Source: CALEUX01 sp037439945 (GTDB taxonomy: Bacteria; Bacteroidota; Bacteroidia; Bacteroidales; Marinilabiliaceae). Taken from it: a stretch of 64,000 nt of DNA. The notes beneath the pieces were generated by a model, which was not told where the DNA came from, ran no database searches, and saw only the letters and a program-made list of their open reading frames with translations. Both the position numbers and the translations under genes were made by a program. The DNA lies in assembly GCA_037439945.1 (NCBI GenBank), contig JBBIVA010000002.1, positions 1-64,000 of the forward strand, read 5' to 3'. Numbering within the stretch: position 1 is the first letter of the stretch; the number at the start of each line of letters is the position of its first letter. Shown in pieces: positions 1 through 8,878 of the stretch.

Positions 1-77
1 AGGGAAATTATTGGGTTTAAGCCATTTTAAAGGTTTGAATGGAGTTTGTTAATTATAACAAGGGAATGTAATTTGTG

Positions 78-836
78 TTAAACATAAAAAATTTCGTTAT
101 ACTTATTTAAAAGGCTTGAGCTGCGCCACTCTTCAAATGGTAATTTTTTTTCAATCTGGAGCTGGATTTCATTATTCTGAAAATCAATTTTTTTAACCTG
201 TCTTAAGTTAACAACATAAAGTGGATGGCAACGGTAAAATCCATATGGCGACAATAATGTTTCGTACCTGCGCAATGGCCGGGGAACAAAAAAAGTGGTG
301 CCCAGAACTGAAAAGAAATTTGAGCCCCCGAATACTGCCTCTGCATAAACAATATCTTTAACCAAAATTGTTGTTGGGTTTGGCACGGTTGGGAAAACAA
401 TTGAACGGTCATGTGGCGATTGGGTTATGTTGGTAAACATAACGTCAATTTTGTGGTTATAATCTGAATCTGACAAAGCATCAATTGCCTTATCAACAGC
501 CAGGGCCAATTCGTTTTCGTCAAAAGGTTTTGCAACAAAATCAACTGCTGCAAAAAGCATTGACTCTTCCATATAACCTTGGTATGCTGACATAAACACA
601 ACCTTAAAATTTATAACCTCAACCCTTTGGAGTAGTTCAAACGCGCTGCCGTCCTCTAACTGAACATCGAGAATTAACAAATCGGGTTGCAGATCCTTTA
701 TTAATCTTATCGATTCTTTAACCGAGCCAGTTTGGCCCACAATGGATATATCTGAGAAATGGTTTAAAAGTATTTGTTCAACCACTTTTCTGGTAAACCG
801 GTCGTCATCAACAATAAGAATTTTTACACTATCCAT
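78..836 (-). CDS. LytTR-family response regulator
   Basis: Cytoplasmic two-component regulator of 252 residues. The N-terminal receiver domain (about residues 1-120) shows the acidic pocket at D10-D12, the phospho-acceptor D57 in LLILDVQLEDG and the conserved lysine K103 in VAKPF. The C-terminal 100 residues fit a LytTR DNA-binding domain. The gene overlaps the end of the upstream histidine kinase by 8 bp and is clearly its partner, as in LytS/LytR-type (AgrA/AlgR-like) pairs. Target genes cannot be inferred. The reading frame is complete at both ends. Confidence 0.93.
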   Translation of the reverse strand: MDSVKILIVDDDRFTRKVVEQILLNHFSDISIVGQTGSVKESIRLIKDLQPDLLILDVQLEDGSAFELLQRVEVINFKVVFMSAYQGYMEESMLFAAVDFVAKPFDENELALAVDKAIDALSDSDYNHKIDVMFTNITQSPHDRSIVFPTVPNPTTILVKDIVYAEAVFGGSNFFSVLGTTFFVPRPLRRYETLLSPYGFYRCHPLYVVNLRQVKKIDFQNNEIQLQIEKKLPFEEWRSSSLLNKYNEIFYV

Positions 837-2823
837 TATTCTTCAGTTTGGAAGAATTAAACTCCACAAACGGTAATATAATTTTTATTATAGTACCTCG
901 ATCAAATGGGTTAATATTTTTTTTATCAATTATTTCCAGCCCCGCTTTCCCTCCCGAATCTTTCTGAATAACATCGAGTCGCTCACGGGTAATCTTTAAG
1001 GCCATTGATTCATGATGTTTGTTTTTATTATCCAGCGCTTTGGCCGCTTCTATTCCTATTCCGTTATCTTCAACTTCAACAATAAGCTGTTTGCCTAATT
1101 TTTTAAACCTGACAAACAGCAATCCCCCTTTATCAATTAGTTTTAAACCGTGTTCAATGGCGTTTTCAACAAATGGCTGGGTTATCATTGGTGGCACCAC
1201 AATATTTTCGGGTTCCATGTATGAATCCATTTCAACGTAATAGTTAAATGGTACAGCAAACCTGAGAATTTGCAATTCAAGGTAGTATTTTAGTATCTGG
1301 GCCTCTTCTTTTAGTGAAATATAATCCTGATTTGAACTTCTCAAAACCAGCCTCATTAACGAGGCAAAATCTGTAAGGAAGCGGGTTGATTTTGGTATAT
1401 CGTTTTCCAAAATATAAACCTGTATGGCGCTCAATGCGTTGAAAATGAAATGTGGGTTCATTTGTGTCCGCAACAATCTTTGCTGATGTTTTAAATTGCG
1501 GTATTTATTTCTAAGGCGGTATTGATAGATTAATAGCACAGCCACAACCGCCAGAATTGCCAAAATAGACGTGAACATTAAGTAAACAAGTCGCTGCCCC
1601 TTTAAAACTGAGATTTGCTCCTGGGCTTCCTGGTTAAGCAACAAAATCTTTTCACGCTGCATATCCGACTCAAGAACAGCCTCCATTGTTGTAAGGTGAT
1701 ACATGTTTTTTTCATTCAGGATACTGTCTTTATAAACCGATGAAACTTTAAAATACTCAAGGGCTTTTTTGTGTTCACCTTCTTTTTCAAAAAGCCTGGA
1801 GAGTAACCTTGCTGTTTCTTCAGCCTGAAATTTGGACCCTATTTTTGATGCCATTTCGAAGGATTCTGTCAGAAATATTTGGGCCATGGCTAAATTGTTC
1901 AGGGATAGGTGTGTTTCTCCAATTTTACAAAGACTTATTGAAACCTGCATTAAATCACCTATTTTTCGGTTAATCCTTAACGATTTATCAAGATATTCAA
2001 GCGCTTTGGCTGGCTCTCCCTTGGCAATATATACTGCCCCTATACTGTTAAAACAAATTGACTGGCCAATGCGGCTTCCAATCCTTGAGTTAAAATCAAG
2101 TGACAAAAAGTGATAATAAAGGGCTGAATCAGGCTCATTAAGTTTTAACCAGCAATCACCAATATTATTATAGTTAATAGCCAGGCCAAGGGTATTGTCC
2201 ATAATTTCAGACATTTCAAGCGAACGGAGAAAATATTCAATAGCGGTATGATATCGCCCAAGGTTGTAATTTACATTTCCTATGCTGTTTATTGAAACGC
2301 TAATATTAAAAGTATCCTTTGCCTGTTCAGCAATCCGCAATGCCTTAAAGTGCATATCCAATGCCATGGCATTATCATCTGTACGCCTGTAAACTACCCC
2401 TATCTGGTTATATACATCGGCCAGCAAGCCTTTGTCGTTAGTAATAAGGGCCAGGCTAAGGGCTTTCTGGTGGTATTTCATGGCCTCGCCATAGAGTGCC
2501 CTGTTACGGAATCTTTTTCCTAAGGTGTTGTTAATTACGCATTGCTGGTAAATCAAATTCCTGCGTTCGGCAATTTCAATTGCCTCCCGTAAAAACGGCC
2601 CAAAGGGTTCAGCTTTAGTCCCTGTCTCTTTAAAAAAAGCTTCTGAACGCTGTATAAGTTGATCAACTACAAGAGAGTCGGCATGTTCGATTTTAATATT
2701 TTTTGAAAATAAATTGTTTAAATCATTATTTACCCTTTGGCGTATAAAAAATTTAAAGGTTATTATAATCAATAAGGCAAGTATTACCAGGGAGATTATA
2801 ATTAATCGGTATTTTCGGGGCAT
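829..2823 (-). CDS. TPR-containing LytS-type sensor histidine kinase
   Basis: Membrane histidine kinase of 664 residues. It has an N-terminal membrane anchor (about residues 5-26), then a long helical region with tetratricopeptide repeats (about 95-390, repeated patterns such as ALxYHxKAL and YNxIGVVY), a second membrane helix near 420-445, and a His_kinase/HATPase_c catalytic part. The phospho-accepting histidine is H458 in QMNPHFIFNA, and the ATP-binding N box (FVENAIEHGL) and G box (VEDNGIGI) follow. TPRs on the extracytoplasmic side suggest sensing through protein or peptide binding, as is common in this phylum; that is inference. It forms an operon with the LytTR regulator. Confidence 0.93.
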   Translation of the reverse strand: MPRKYRLIIISLVILALLIIITFKFFIRQRVNNDLNNLFSKNIKIEHADSLVVDQLIQRSEAFFKETGTKAEPFGPFLREAIEIAERRNLIYQQCVINNTLGKRFRNRALYGEAMKYHQKALSLALITNDKGLLADVYNQIGVVYRRTDDNAMALDMHFKALRIAEQAKDTFNISVSINSIGNVNYNLGRYHTAIEYFLRSLEMSEIMDNTLGLAINYNNIGDCWLKLNEPDSALYYHFLSLDFNSRIGSRIGQSICFNSIGAVYIAKGEPAKALEYLDKSLRINRKIGDLMQVSISLCKIGETHLSLNNLAMAQIFLTESFEMASKIGSKFQAEETARLLSRLFEKEGEHKKALEYFKVSSVYKDSILNEKNMYHLTTMEAVLESDMQREKILLLNQEAQEQISVLKGQRLVYLMFTSILAILAVVAVLLIYQYRLRNKYRNLKHQQRLLRTQMNPHFIFNALSAIQVYILENDIPKSTRFLTDFASLMRLVLRSSNQDYISLKEEAQILKYYLELQILRFAVPFNYYVEMDSYMEPENIVVPPMITQPFVENAIEHGLKLIDKGGLLFVRFKKLGKQLIVEVEDNGIGIEAAKALDNKNKHHESMALKITRERLDVIQKDSGGKAGLEIIDKKNINPFDRGTIIKIILPFVEFNSSKLKNNG

Positions 2824-3131
2824 ATGAGATTACTGGATTGGTATATTTTTTTACTGCACAAACACAAACTTTTTATCCATTCCCAATTTACAAAAAATTG
2901 GGATTTAATTTTAATAAATTTTAAACTGAATTTTTTAGAAAGAGATTGGTATCCGGTTATTAATATTTAGCCTAAATCAGTTTAAAAACAGCTGAAATGA
3001 AATGGGAGATTTCAATCAGTGCTTTTCAAACATATTGGATCCTTCAGAATTGGATTAGAGTACTTATTTCAATAGTTCGGCTTAAAGGGGCTTTCTCTAT
3101 TTTAATTAGGGTTTTACCTTTCAAAATTGGT

Positions 3132-3139
3132 TATATTTG
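3132..3139 (+). promoter_or_regulatory. Bacteroidota -7 promoter element for dusB
   Basis: TATATTTG matches the Bacteroidota consensus TAnnTTTG exactly and lies 20 nt before the GTG codon at 3159. It lies inside the open frame that extends upstream to an ATG at 2997, which argues that translation starts downstream of it. The rest of the 2824-3158 stretch shows no other feature. Confidence 0.7.
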
Positions 3140-3158
3140 CACACCAAAAACTGATAAA

Positions 3159-4175
3159 GTGAGAATTGGAAATCTTGGGTTGAGAAAAGAGCCTCTTTTA
3201 CTGGCGCCTATGGAAGATGTTACTGATAACATGTTCAGGTTGCTTTGTAAAAAGTTTGGGGCAGATTTGATGTACACTGAGTTTATCTCTTCAGATGCAT
3301 TGGTGCGTGATGTTGAAAAAACCAAAAGGAAGCTTACTTTACTTAATGATGAACGGCCTGTCGGGATCCAGCTTTATGGCAGGGATATTGATGCTATGGT
3401 AAATGCAGCCATAATTGCCGAAGCAGCAAAGCCTGATTTGATTGATATTAACTTTGGGTGCCCTGTTAAGAAAATTGCAACCAAAGGTGCCGGCGCAGGG
3501 ATGCTCAGGGATATCCCACTGATGGTGAAAATGACTGAATCAATTGTTAAGGCCGTAAATCTGCCCGTTACTGTTAAAACCAGGCTGGGGTGGGATGAGA
3601 AATCAAAAATTATAGTTGATGTTGCTGAAAAACTTCAGGATACTGGTATAAAAGCGCTTACAATTCATGGAAGAACAAGGGCACAAATGTATTCTGGGGA
3701 AGCCGACTGGACACTTATCGGTGAAGTGAAAAACAACCAGCGTATGCATATTCCAATTATTGGAAACGGAGATATTTCATCACCGCAAAAGGCCCGTATT
3801 TACCTTAACAGGTATGGTGTTGATGCTCTTATGATCGGCAGACCGTCAATCGGACGACCCTGGATTTTTAGAGAAATAAGGCACTTTCTTGATACCGGAA
3901 ACTTACTCCCAGCCCTAACCATTGAAGAACATGTTGATTTAATAAAGGTTCAGCTTAAGCAGGTTGTTGAATGGCTGGGGGAGAGAAAAGGGATTTTACA
4001 TTCTCGAAGGCACCTTGCTGTTACTTTTAAAGGGTTGGAAAACTTCAGGAGTATTAAAATAAAAATGTTAAGAAGCGAGAGTATTGATGAAATAAATGAA
4101 ATATTAAATACTATAAAAAAAGATTATGCCTTATTTACTTATCCTGACCAGATGAATAATACCGCCGAACAATAA
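3159..4175 (+). CDS. dusB: tRNA-dihydrouridine synthase B
   Basis: FMN enzyme that reduces uridine to dihydrouridine in tRNA D-loops. The 338-residue product begins RIGNLGLRKEPLLLAPM, the usual DusB N-terminus, and contains the catalytic cysteine in DINFGCPVKK, the FMN/substrate segment TVKTRLGWD, IHGRTRAQMYSG and GNGDISSP. An ATG at 2997 in the same frame would add 54 residues unlike the family, and a TATATTTG promoter element lies between the two, so the GTG at 3159 is preferred. The last 41 bp overlap the convergent permease gene at 4135-5373. Confidence 0.92.
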   Translation: MRIGNLGLRKEPLLLAPMEDVTDNMFRLLCKKFGADLMYTEFISSDALVRDVEKTKRKLTLLNDERPVGIQLYGRDIDAMVNAAIIAEAAKPDLIDINFGCPVKKIATKGAGAGMLRDIPLMVKMTESIVKAVNLPVTVKTRLGWDEKSKIIVDVAEKLQDTGIKALTIHGRTRAQMYSGEADWTLIGEVKNNQRMHIPIIGNGDISSPQKARIYLNRYGVDALMIGRPSIGRPWIFREIRHFLDTGNLLPALTIEEHVDLIKVQLKQVVEWLGERKGILHSRRHLAVTFKGLENFRSIKIKMLRSESIDEINEILNTIKKDYALFTYPDQMNNTAEQ

Positions 4176-5373
4176 CTTTTACAGGGTACCAGGCGGCCAA
4201 CAGGCCTATTATTGATACGGTTAGGAATACATTAATTATATCAAAAAAACGTAAAACCACAGGGTAGGCATCAACAACAAAATTTCCATCACCATGAAAC
4301 CTTAAAATCCCAAATGTTTGCTGGGCCCATATAAGCAATGAACCAATTAACAAACCGCCAACAACTCCTGCCAGCGAAATAAGCCAGCCCTCAATCAGGA
4401 AAATTTTATTTATAAGGCTGCGGTTTGCCCCCATGCTTCTAAGGGTTGAAATGCTGTGCCGTTTTTCAAATATTAATAATGAAAGGGAGCCAATTACATT
4501 AAATACCGCAATCATTAAAATAAAAGATAGGATTAAGTAAGCCATAAGTTTTTCAACCTTTACCATTTTATAAAAAGTTTCATGCTGTTGCTCACGGTTT
4601 CGTACAAGGTATGAATCTCCGGTAACGTTTTTTATGGCATTTTGAACTTTATAAATATTGGCATCTTTTTTTATTCTCACCCCAATCCATGAAACGGATT
4701 TATCATCATACGCAAAAAGCCTGCGAACCTGCTCTATATCGGCAATTAAATAACTTGCATCATAATCAATCTGGTTTACCATAAAAATACCTGACGGGTT
4801 TAGGTACTCTGACCTAAAAGAGTGTTCGGGCCGGGCAAGATTAATTTTACCTTGCCGTTCGGGTACATAAATCATAAGTGGATTTACAAAGTTAAGTTTT
4901 AACCCCAGCTGGTCAGCTAAGGCAAATCCAATAACACCTTCGTTTTGGCCCATGAACCTGGTTCTGAACTTTCCCTCAACAATTATTGAATCAATTGATG
5001 ATACTGATGAAAATAATGAGTCAACTCCCAAAATTATTCCAGGGACCTGTCTTTTCCCAAATCTGAATAATGCATGGTCTTCCAGAACATATGTGTAAAC
5101 TTCAACTCCCTCAACTGATTTTAGGGTTTTAATATCGAATTGAGTTAAATTAATAGTTTTATTAATGTTCGATTCAATTCTAATATCCGGATCAAAAGCA
5201 CTGTAAAGTGAGCCAATAAGTCCGTGGAGCCCATTAAAAACCGATAATACAATCAATAGCGCCATAGATCCGGTAAGGATACCCGTTACCGAAATCCATG
5301 ATATAACGTTAATAATATTCTGGCTTTTGCGGGCAAACAGGTAACGTATTGCAATTCTTACAGCTAATTTCAT
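4135..5373 (-). CDS. LolC/LolE-type ABC transporter permease
   Basis: Inner-membrane permease of 412 residues in the FtsX/LolCE superfamily. It has an N-terminal membrane helix (about 22-48, ISVTGILTGSMALLIVLSV), a large periplasmic domain (about 50-260) and three C-terminal helices (about 270-400). The N-terminal motif RYLFARKSQNIINVISWIS is characteristic of LolC/E proteins, which extract lipoproteins from the inner membrane with the LolD ATPase. No LolD gene is in the window. It follows the methyltransferase by 3 bp in the rbfA operon, a common arrangement in Bacteroidota, and its 3' end overlaps dusB convergently. Confidence 0.85.
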   Translation of the reverse strand: MKLAVRIAIRYLFARKSQNIINVISWISVTGILTGSMALLIVLSVFNGLHGLIGSLYSAFDPDIRIESNINKTINLTQFDIKTLKSVEGVEVYTYVLEDHALFRFGKRQVPGIILGVDSLFSSVSSIDSIIVEGKFRTRFMGQNEGVIGFALADQLGLKLNFVNPLMIYVPERQGKINLARPEHSFRSEYLNPSGIFMVNQIDYDASYLIADIEQVRRLFAYDDKSVSWIGVRIKKDANIYKVQNAIKNVTGDSYLVRNREQQHETFYKMVKVEKLMAYLILSFILMIAVFNVIGSLSLLIFEKRHSISTLRSMGANRSLINKIFLIEGWLISLAGVVGGLLIGSLLIWAQQTFGILRFHGDGNFVVDAYPVVLRFFDIINVFLTVSIIGLLAAWYPVKVIVRRYYSSGQDK

Positions 5374-5376
5374 GGT

Positions 5377-6198
5377 TTATTTGTAGGCTGTTACAATTAA
5401 TCCTGTTCCTTTTTTGTGGTACATATTTACATCAAAGTAATTCATTAGGTATGAAAAAGGAAAAACAACCAAATAGTAAAATGGCAGTAAAACAAAAAAG
5501 AGCTTACTTTTATTTAAAGCCAGAACAGGAATTTTCATGGTAAGCTTCCAGGCAATATTTCCAGGCGTGCCGTATGTATAACGGGCTTCAACCCTTGAAA
5601 AACCTGAATTTATAAGTTTGGCTTTAATTTCATCAATATTATAACCATCACGCACATGTTCATCAATAAACCCTGTTACACTATTGTTTTCACCTTGGTG
5701 ATGAGTGTCTGATCCTCCCTGGTCTGAAGGTGTTGATATTAACAATATTCCTCCTGTTTTTAAAGATTTACATAGGTTGTGCATAACAAGAACATCATCT
5801 TTTATATGTTCCAATACATCAACCGATAAAATAAGGTTATATTGTTCTGTTTCATCGAATCCGGTAAGATCTGTTTCCCTGAATTTTACTCTTGAGTCAA
5901 GATTTACTTTTCTGAAAAATCTATTACAGTCTTCAATTTGCTCCGGTTTAATATCAAGGCCGGTAATTTCCCAATTTTTGCCCATTGAAGATATTCGCCA
6001 TACATACTGTCCAAAACCTGAACCAGCATCCAGAACCCTTGAATCAACAGGGGCACTAACCGACCATTTCTTTAACTCACGCCTTATGTGCCATGAACGT
6101 AAAAGTAATAAATCTAACAACCTGTAAAATAATATTCTTAACCAGGGGGTATTGTTAAACACTTTTCCCAGCGATTTCTTGATGGGATCGTATTGCAT
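5377..6198 (-). CDS. Class I SAM-dependent methyltransferase, membrane-associated
   Basis: Product of 273 residues. Motif I (VLDAGSGFGQYVWRIS, about residues 55-70), the acidic residue after strand 2 (ITGLDIKPEQI) and motif IV/post-motif regions (LILSVDVLEHI, GGILLISTPS) define a Rossmann methyltransferase of the Methyltransf_11 type. A hydrophobic segment near residues 233-256 (FVLLPFYYLVVFPFSYLMNY) suggests membrane association. The substrate is not evident. It lies 3 bp from both neighbours, in an operon with rbfA and the LolC/E-like permease. Confidence 0.82.
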   Translation of the reverse strand: MQYDPIKKSLGKVFNNTPWLRILFYRLLDLLLLRSWHIRRELKKWSVSAPVDSRVLDAGSGFGQYVWRISSMGKNWEITGLDIKPEQIEDCNRFFRKVNLDSRVKFRETDLTGFDETEQYNLILSVDVLEHIKDDVLVMHNLCKSLKTGGILLISTPSDQGGSDTHHQGENNSVTGFIDEHVRDGYNIDEIKAKLINSGFSRVEARYTYGTPGNIAWKLTMKIPVLALNKSKLFFVLLPFYYLVVFPFSYLMNYFDVNMYHKKGTGLIVTAYK

Positions 6199-6201
6199 TG
6201 G

Positions 6202-6540
6202 CTAATCGTTTAGTAATGAGTCAATTTTTTCTATATAATCCAGGCTGTCGTCAATAAAAAACTGCAGGGCAGGGATTACCCGTAGCTGTTTGCCAACTCT
6301 TTGCCCAAGCATATACCTTAGCGTAGCTGAATTATGGGTAATATTTTTATAAACATCATCTTTATGCTGGGGAGGGAAAATACTTAGGTAGATTTTGGCA
6401 AGACCAAGGTCGGATGATACTCTTGCAACTGTTACGGAAACCAAAGTTCCCATAATCATTTCCCGTACTTCACGCTGAAATATTTCACTCATCTCTTTTT
6501 GAATGAGCCTGCCAATTTTCCTTTGCCTCGTTGAGTCCAT
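6202..6540 (-). CDS. rbfA: Ribosome-binding factor A
   Basis: Small KH-fold protein that binds the 30S precursor and helps 16S rRNA 5'-end maturation and cold adaptation. The product from the ATG at 6540 is 112 residues, starting MDSTRQRKIGRLIQKEMSEI, the standard RbfA N-terminus. A further seven codons upstream are open (to 6561) but are not family-like. Conserved features include VSVTVARVSSDLGLAKIYLS and the C-terminal RVGKQLRVIPALQFFIDDS. It is the first gene of a three-gene operon. Confidence 0.94.
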   Translation of the reverse strand: MDSTRQRKIGRLIQKEMSEIFQREVREMIMGTLVSVTVARVSSDLGLAKIYLSIFPPQHKDDVYKNITHNSATLRYMLGQRVGKQLRVIPALQFFIDDSLDYIEKIDSLLND

Positions 6541-6670
6541 ATAAAAGCATAATTTTATCAAACTACGAAAATACGCTTTTTTTTAATGATTACGCACATA
6601 CAGGTTAAACCTTTACAAGTGGATTATTTACAATAATAAACCCTGGGGTATAAAAAATGCGGACAAAACT

Positions 6671-6689
6671 ATCAGCCTTTTTGGCTGAT
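6671..6689. repeat. Perfect 7-bp-stem hairpin upstream of the porin remnant
   Basis: ATCAGCC-TTTTT-GGCTGAT forms a perfect inverted repeat between rbfA and the porin remnant. There is no T-run after it on the plus strand, so it is not a convincing terminator. It may be part of the breakpoint that removed the porin N-terminus. Confidence 0.4.
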
Positions 6690-6765
6690 AATTTCAAGTT
6701 TAACAGGATCAATAATTTCAATAACTAGATTATTAACTGTTTACCGTTCAACTGCTACTTTACAA

Positions 6766-7368
6766 ATGGTAGCCCCATTTCGCGATCTTGGAGCTGTTTT
6801 AATGGGAGGCACCGAAGATTCGAAGCTTTCATATCAACCTGGTTATATGAATGGAAGTGGTTTGGGCCGTGCAGATAATAACAGTAAAAAGGATATTGTA
6901 GGACGCCTTTTGTTTAAACCTGTTGAATTCCTGAAAATAGGCGGAAGCTTTAGAAAAGGGTTCCCCTCATACAATAATATTGTTGACGATCGTACATCTT
7001 TTGCTGGCGAACTTCAGGCAAATATAGCAGGGTTTACCCTTCAGGGTGAATATATTACAGACAAGGGCGACTATAACCGTGACCTTGGAGGTGGATGTAG
7101 CGGAAACCTTATAGAACTTGGTGAAGAAAGAAACGGAGGCTTTGTTGCCGTTGCATATAACACTAAATGGAACATCGAACCTGTTTTTAAATACGATTTT
7201 TTTGATTCAGGAAATGCCGAAAAATATAAGGAAAGCAATATGACATTTGGCCTGAACTATCTGTTTAATGACTGGACCCGGCTTCAATTAAACTGTATTT
7301 ACAGGGCTGAACAACCAACTGAATTTAAAAATGATGAACTTGTTGTTCAGTTACAGGTAAAATTCTGA
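6766..7368 (+). pseudogene. C-terminal remnant of an outer-membrane porin (phosphate-selective porin O/P-like)
   Basis: The 200 residues from the first ATG read as the C-terminal half of a beta-barrel porin: alternating strands and turns (LLFKPVEFLKIGGSFRKG, FTLQGEYITDKGDYNRD, GGFVAVAYNTKWNIEPVFKY, MTFGLNYLFND) and a terminal strand ending in VKF with C-terminal phenylalanine. There is no signal peptide. The frame stays open upstream to 6640 without an ATG or porin-like sequence. Intact relatives are about 350-400 residues, so roughly half is missing. It sits 57 bp before the interrupted sulfurtransferase, so the pair may be decaying together. Confidence 0.7.
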
Positions 7369-7425
7369 CAACTCATTTCTTTGCCAACGGTTTAAAAATG
7401 GCAAATCATTATAAATATAATTATT

Positions 7426-8277
7426 ATGAAGAAGTATTTTTTATTTTTTACTCTTTTTTTAGCTTGCGCAACAACCTACTCCGGTATAGCACAGGTGTTG
7501 ATTTCTGCTACTGATTTGGCCGCCCAGCAAAAAAACGCAAATTATATTGTTGTTTCTGCTGAGCTCGATACAGAATATGCCAAGGTGCACATTACAAATT
7601 CAGTAAATGTTTCATATAAGGCTTTTTTTAAACCCGGTAATATTGAAGGTTTGTTGGTTTCTGATACTGAAATATCGAAAATTTTAGGTGATGCAGGTGT
7701 ATCCGAAACAAAAACCATAGTAGTTTATGATGAGGGTGGAGGACGCTATGCCGGAAGGGTATATTGGATTTTTAAGTATATGGGAGCTGCCGATGTTCGA
7801 ATTCTGGATGGGGGAATGGAGTAGTGGAAAGCATTACGGAAGCCGGTAACAAAAAATCCTACAAACGCACCCAAAGTAACATTTAACGGTAAGCCAAATA
7901 AAAATATGCTTGCATCAGTCGATATGGTTAAATCCTCAGCTGGAAAAAGTAATGTAGTTTTGGTTGATATGAGGGAGGCAGATGAATATAAGGGACTGAT
8001 AAATAAAAGTACAGGACATATCCCCGGGGCCGTTAATATCGACCACACAACCATTCTCGATGCCAAAGGATTGTACAAATCAAAAAGTGAGTTGGAGAAA
8101 ATATTCGCATCAAAGGGAATTACCAGGGATAAAACTGTTATTCTTTATTGTAGTTCAGGTGTGCGTACAGGTAAGGGTTATGTAGCACTTGTTAATATTT
8201 TAGGCTATACTGATGTAAAATTGTATGATGGCGGATATAACGAATGGACAGGACTTAATAACAAAGTAGATAAATAA
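7426..8277 (+). pseudogene. Exported two-domain sulfurtransferase (rhodanese) interrupted by an in-frame amber codon
   Basis: One continuous frame of 283 sense codons is broken once by TAG at 7822-7824, exactly where rhodaneses carry GGM-x-x-W (here GGME-stop-WKAL). The N-terminus is a signal peptide (MKKYFLFFTLFLACATTYSGIAQ). The first rhodanese domain has DEGGGRYAGR in place of the active loop, as in usual inactive N-domains. The second domain (from about 7900) has the intact active loop YCSSGVRTG with catalytic cysteine. Thiosulfate:cyanide sulfurtransferase-type activity in the periplasm would be expected of the intact protein. TAG is an ordinary stop elsewhere in the window, so truncation at 132 residues is the simplest reading. 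Confidence 0.85.
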
Positions 8278-8346
8278 ATAGAATTTAAATCTGATTTAGG
8301 TACAAAATTTACTAAAAAACCCAATTCTAAGTCTTGATTAACCTGT

Positions 8347-8379
8347 AGCCCGGAAAGATTAATTTCTTTCCGGGCTTTT
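8347..8379 (+). terminator. Rho-independent terminator after the sulfurtransferase
   Basis: Inverted repeat AGCCCGGAAAGA / TCTTTCCGGGCT (12-bp stem, 6-nt loop) followed by TTTT. Confidence 0.85.
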
Positions 8380-8443
8380 CCGTTTGTTTCAACCAAAAGA
8401 AAATCAGCTCGTTGTGAAATTTTTAAAAAAATTTAAAAAAACC

Positions 8444-8486
8444 AGTACTATGTATTGCATAGTACTAAAAAAAGTACATATATTTG
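8444..8486 (+). promoter_or_regulatory. Palindromic operator over the promoter of the PadR/PspC cluster
   Basis: A perfect inverted repeat AGTACTATG-TATTG-CATAGTACT (8444-8466) is followed by the -7 element TATATTTG (8479-8486). The TTG at 8455-8457, inside the palindrome loop, is 21 nt from the -7 element and so is the likely -33 element. A dimeric repressor bound here would block the promoter; the PadR protein encoded at 8879 is the obvious candidate, giving autorepression. The site is seen in the sequence; the bound protein is inferred. Confidence 0.7.
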
Positions 8487-8584
8487 CATAACCAACAACA
8501 AGGCAATAAAAGGTATTTTTAAAAAATTGCAAAGTTGATTAATTAATTATCGATTACCGGATTTGGATAAAAAAACAATCTATT

Positions 8585-8854
8585 ATGAAAAACCTGATGC
8601 AGCATAAAGTTTTTTATCTGACCAAGGGTATACCCCTGATTGTGATAATAATTTATTTAGGGTGGGTAACTCCGTGTAATGACATTTTAAATGCCAAACA
8701 TAGTATTCATGACTCAAAGGTTGATACGAACCCTGGTAATAGCGAGGAAAAGAACATTGATACCGCCCGGAAAAAGGAAGCAACCAGTAAAGAGATTATT
8801 AAGAAAAATGAGTCCTTGATTTCAATTGGGAGACTCAATAGTATTTATTTTTAG
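8585..8854 (+). CDS. Small membrane-anchored protein of unknown function
   Basis: An 89-residue product with one hydrophobic segment near the N-terminus (about residues 12-29, LTKGIPLIVIIIYLGWVT), then a hydrophilic, charged tail rich in Lys, Glu and Ser. I do not recognise a family. It is the first gene after the palindromic operator, 24 bp before the PadR gene, so it is probably co-regulated with the PspC proteins. Possibly an envelope-stress accessory, but this rests only on context. Confidence 0.5.
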   Translation: MKNLMQHKVFYLTKGIPLIVIIIYLGWVTPCNDILNAKHSIHDSKVDTNPGNSEEKNIDTARKKEATSKEIIKKNESLISIGRLNSIYF

Positions 8855-8878
8855 TTAAAACTGATAAAACATTACAAT

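Noticed and set aside
2997..3158. N-terminal extension of dusB from the ATG at 2997
   Set aside because: The added 54 residues are not DusB-like and an exact -7 promoter element lies within them.
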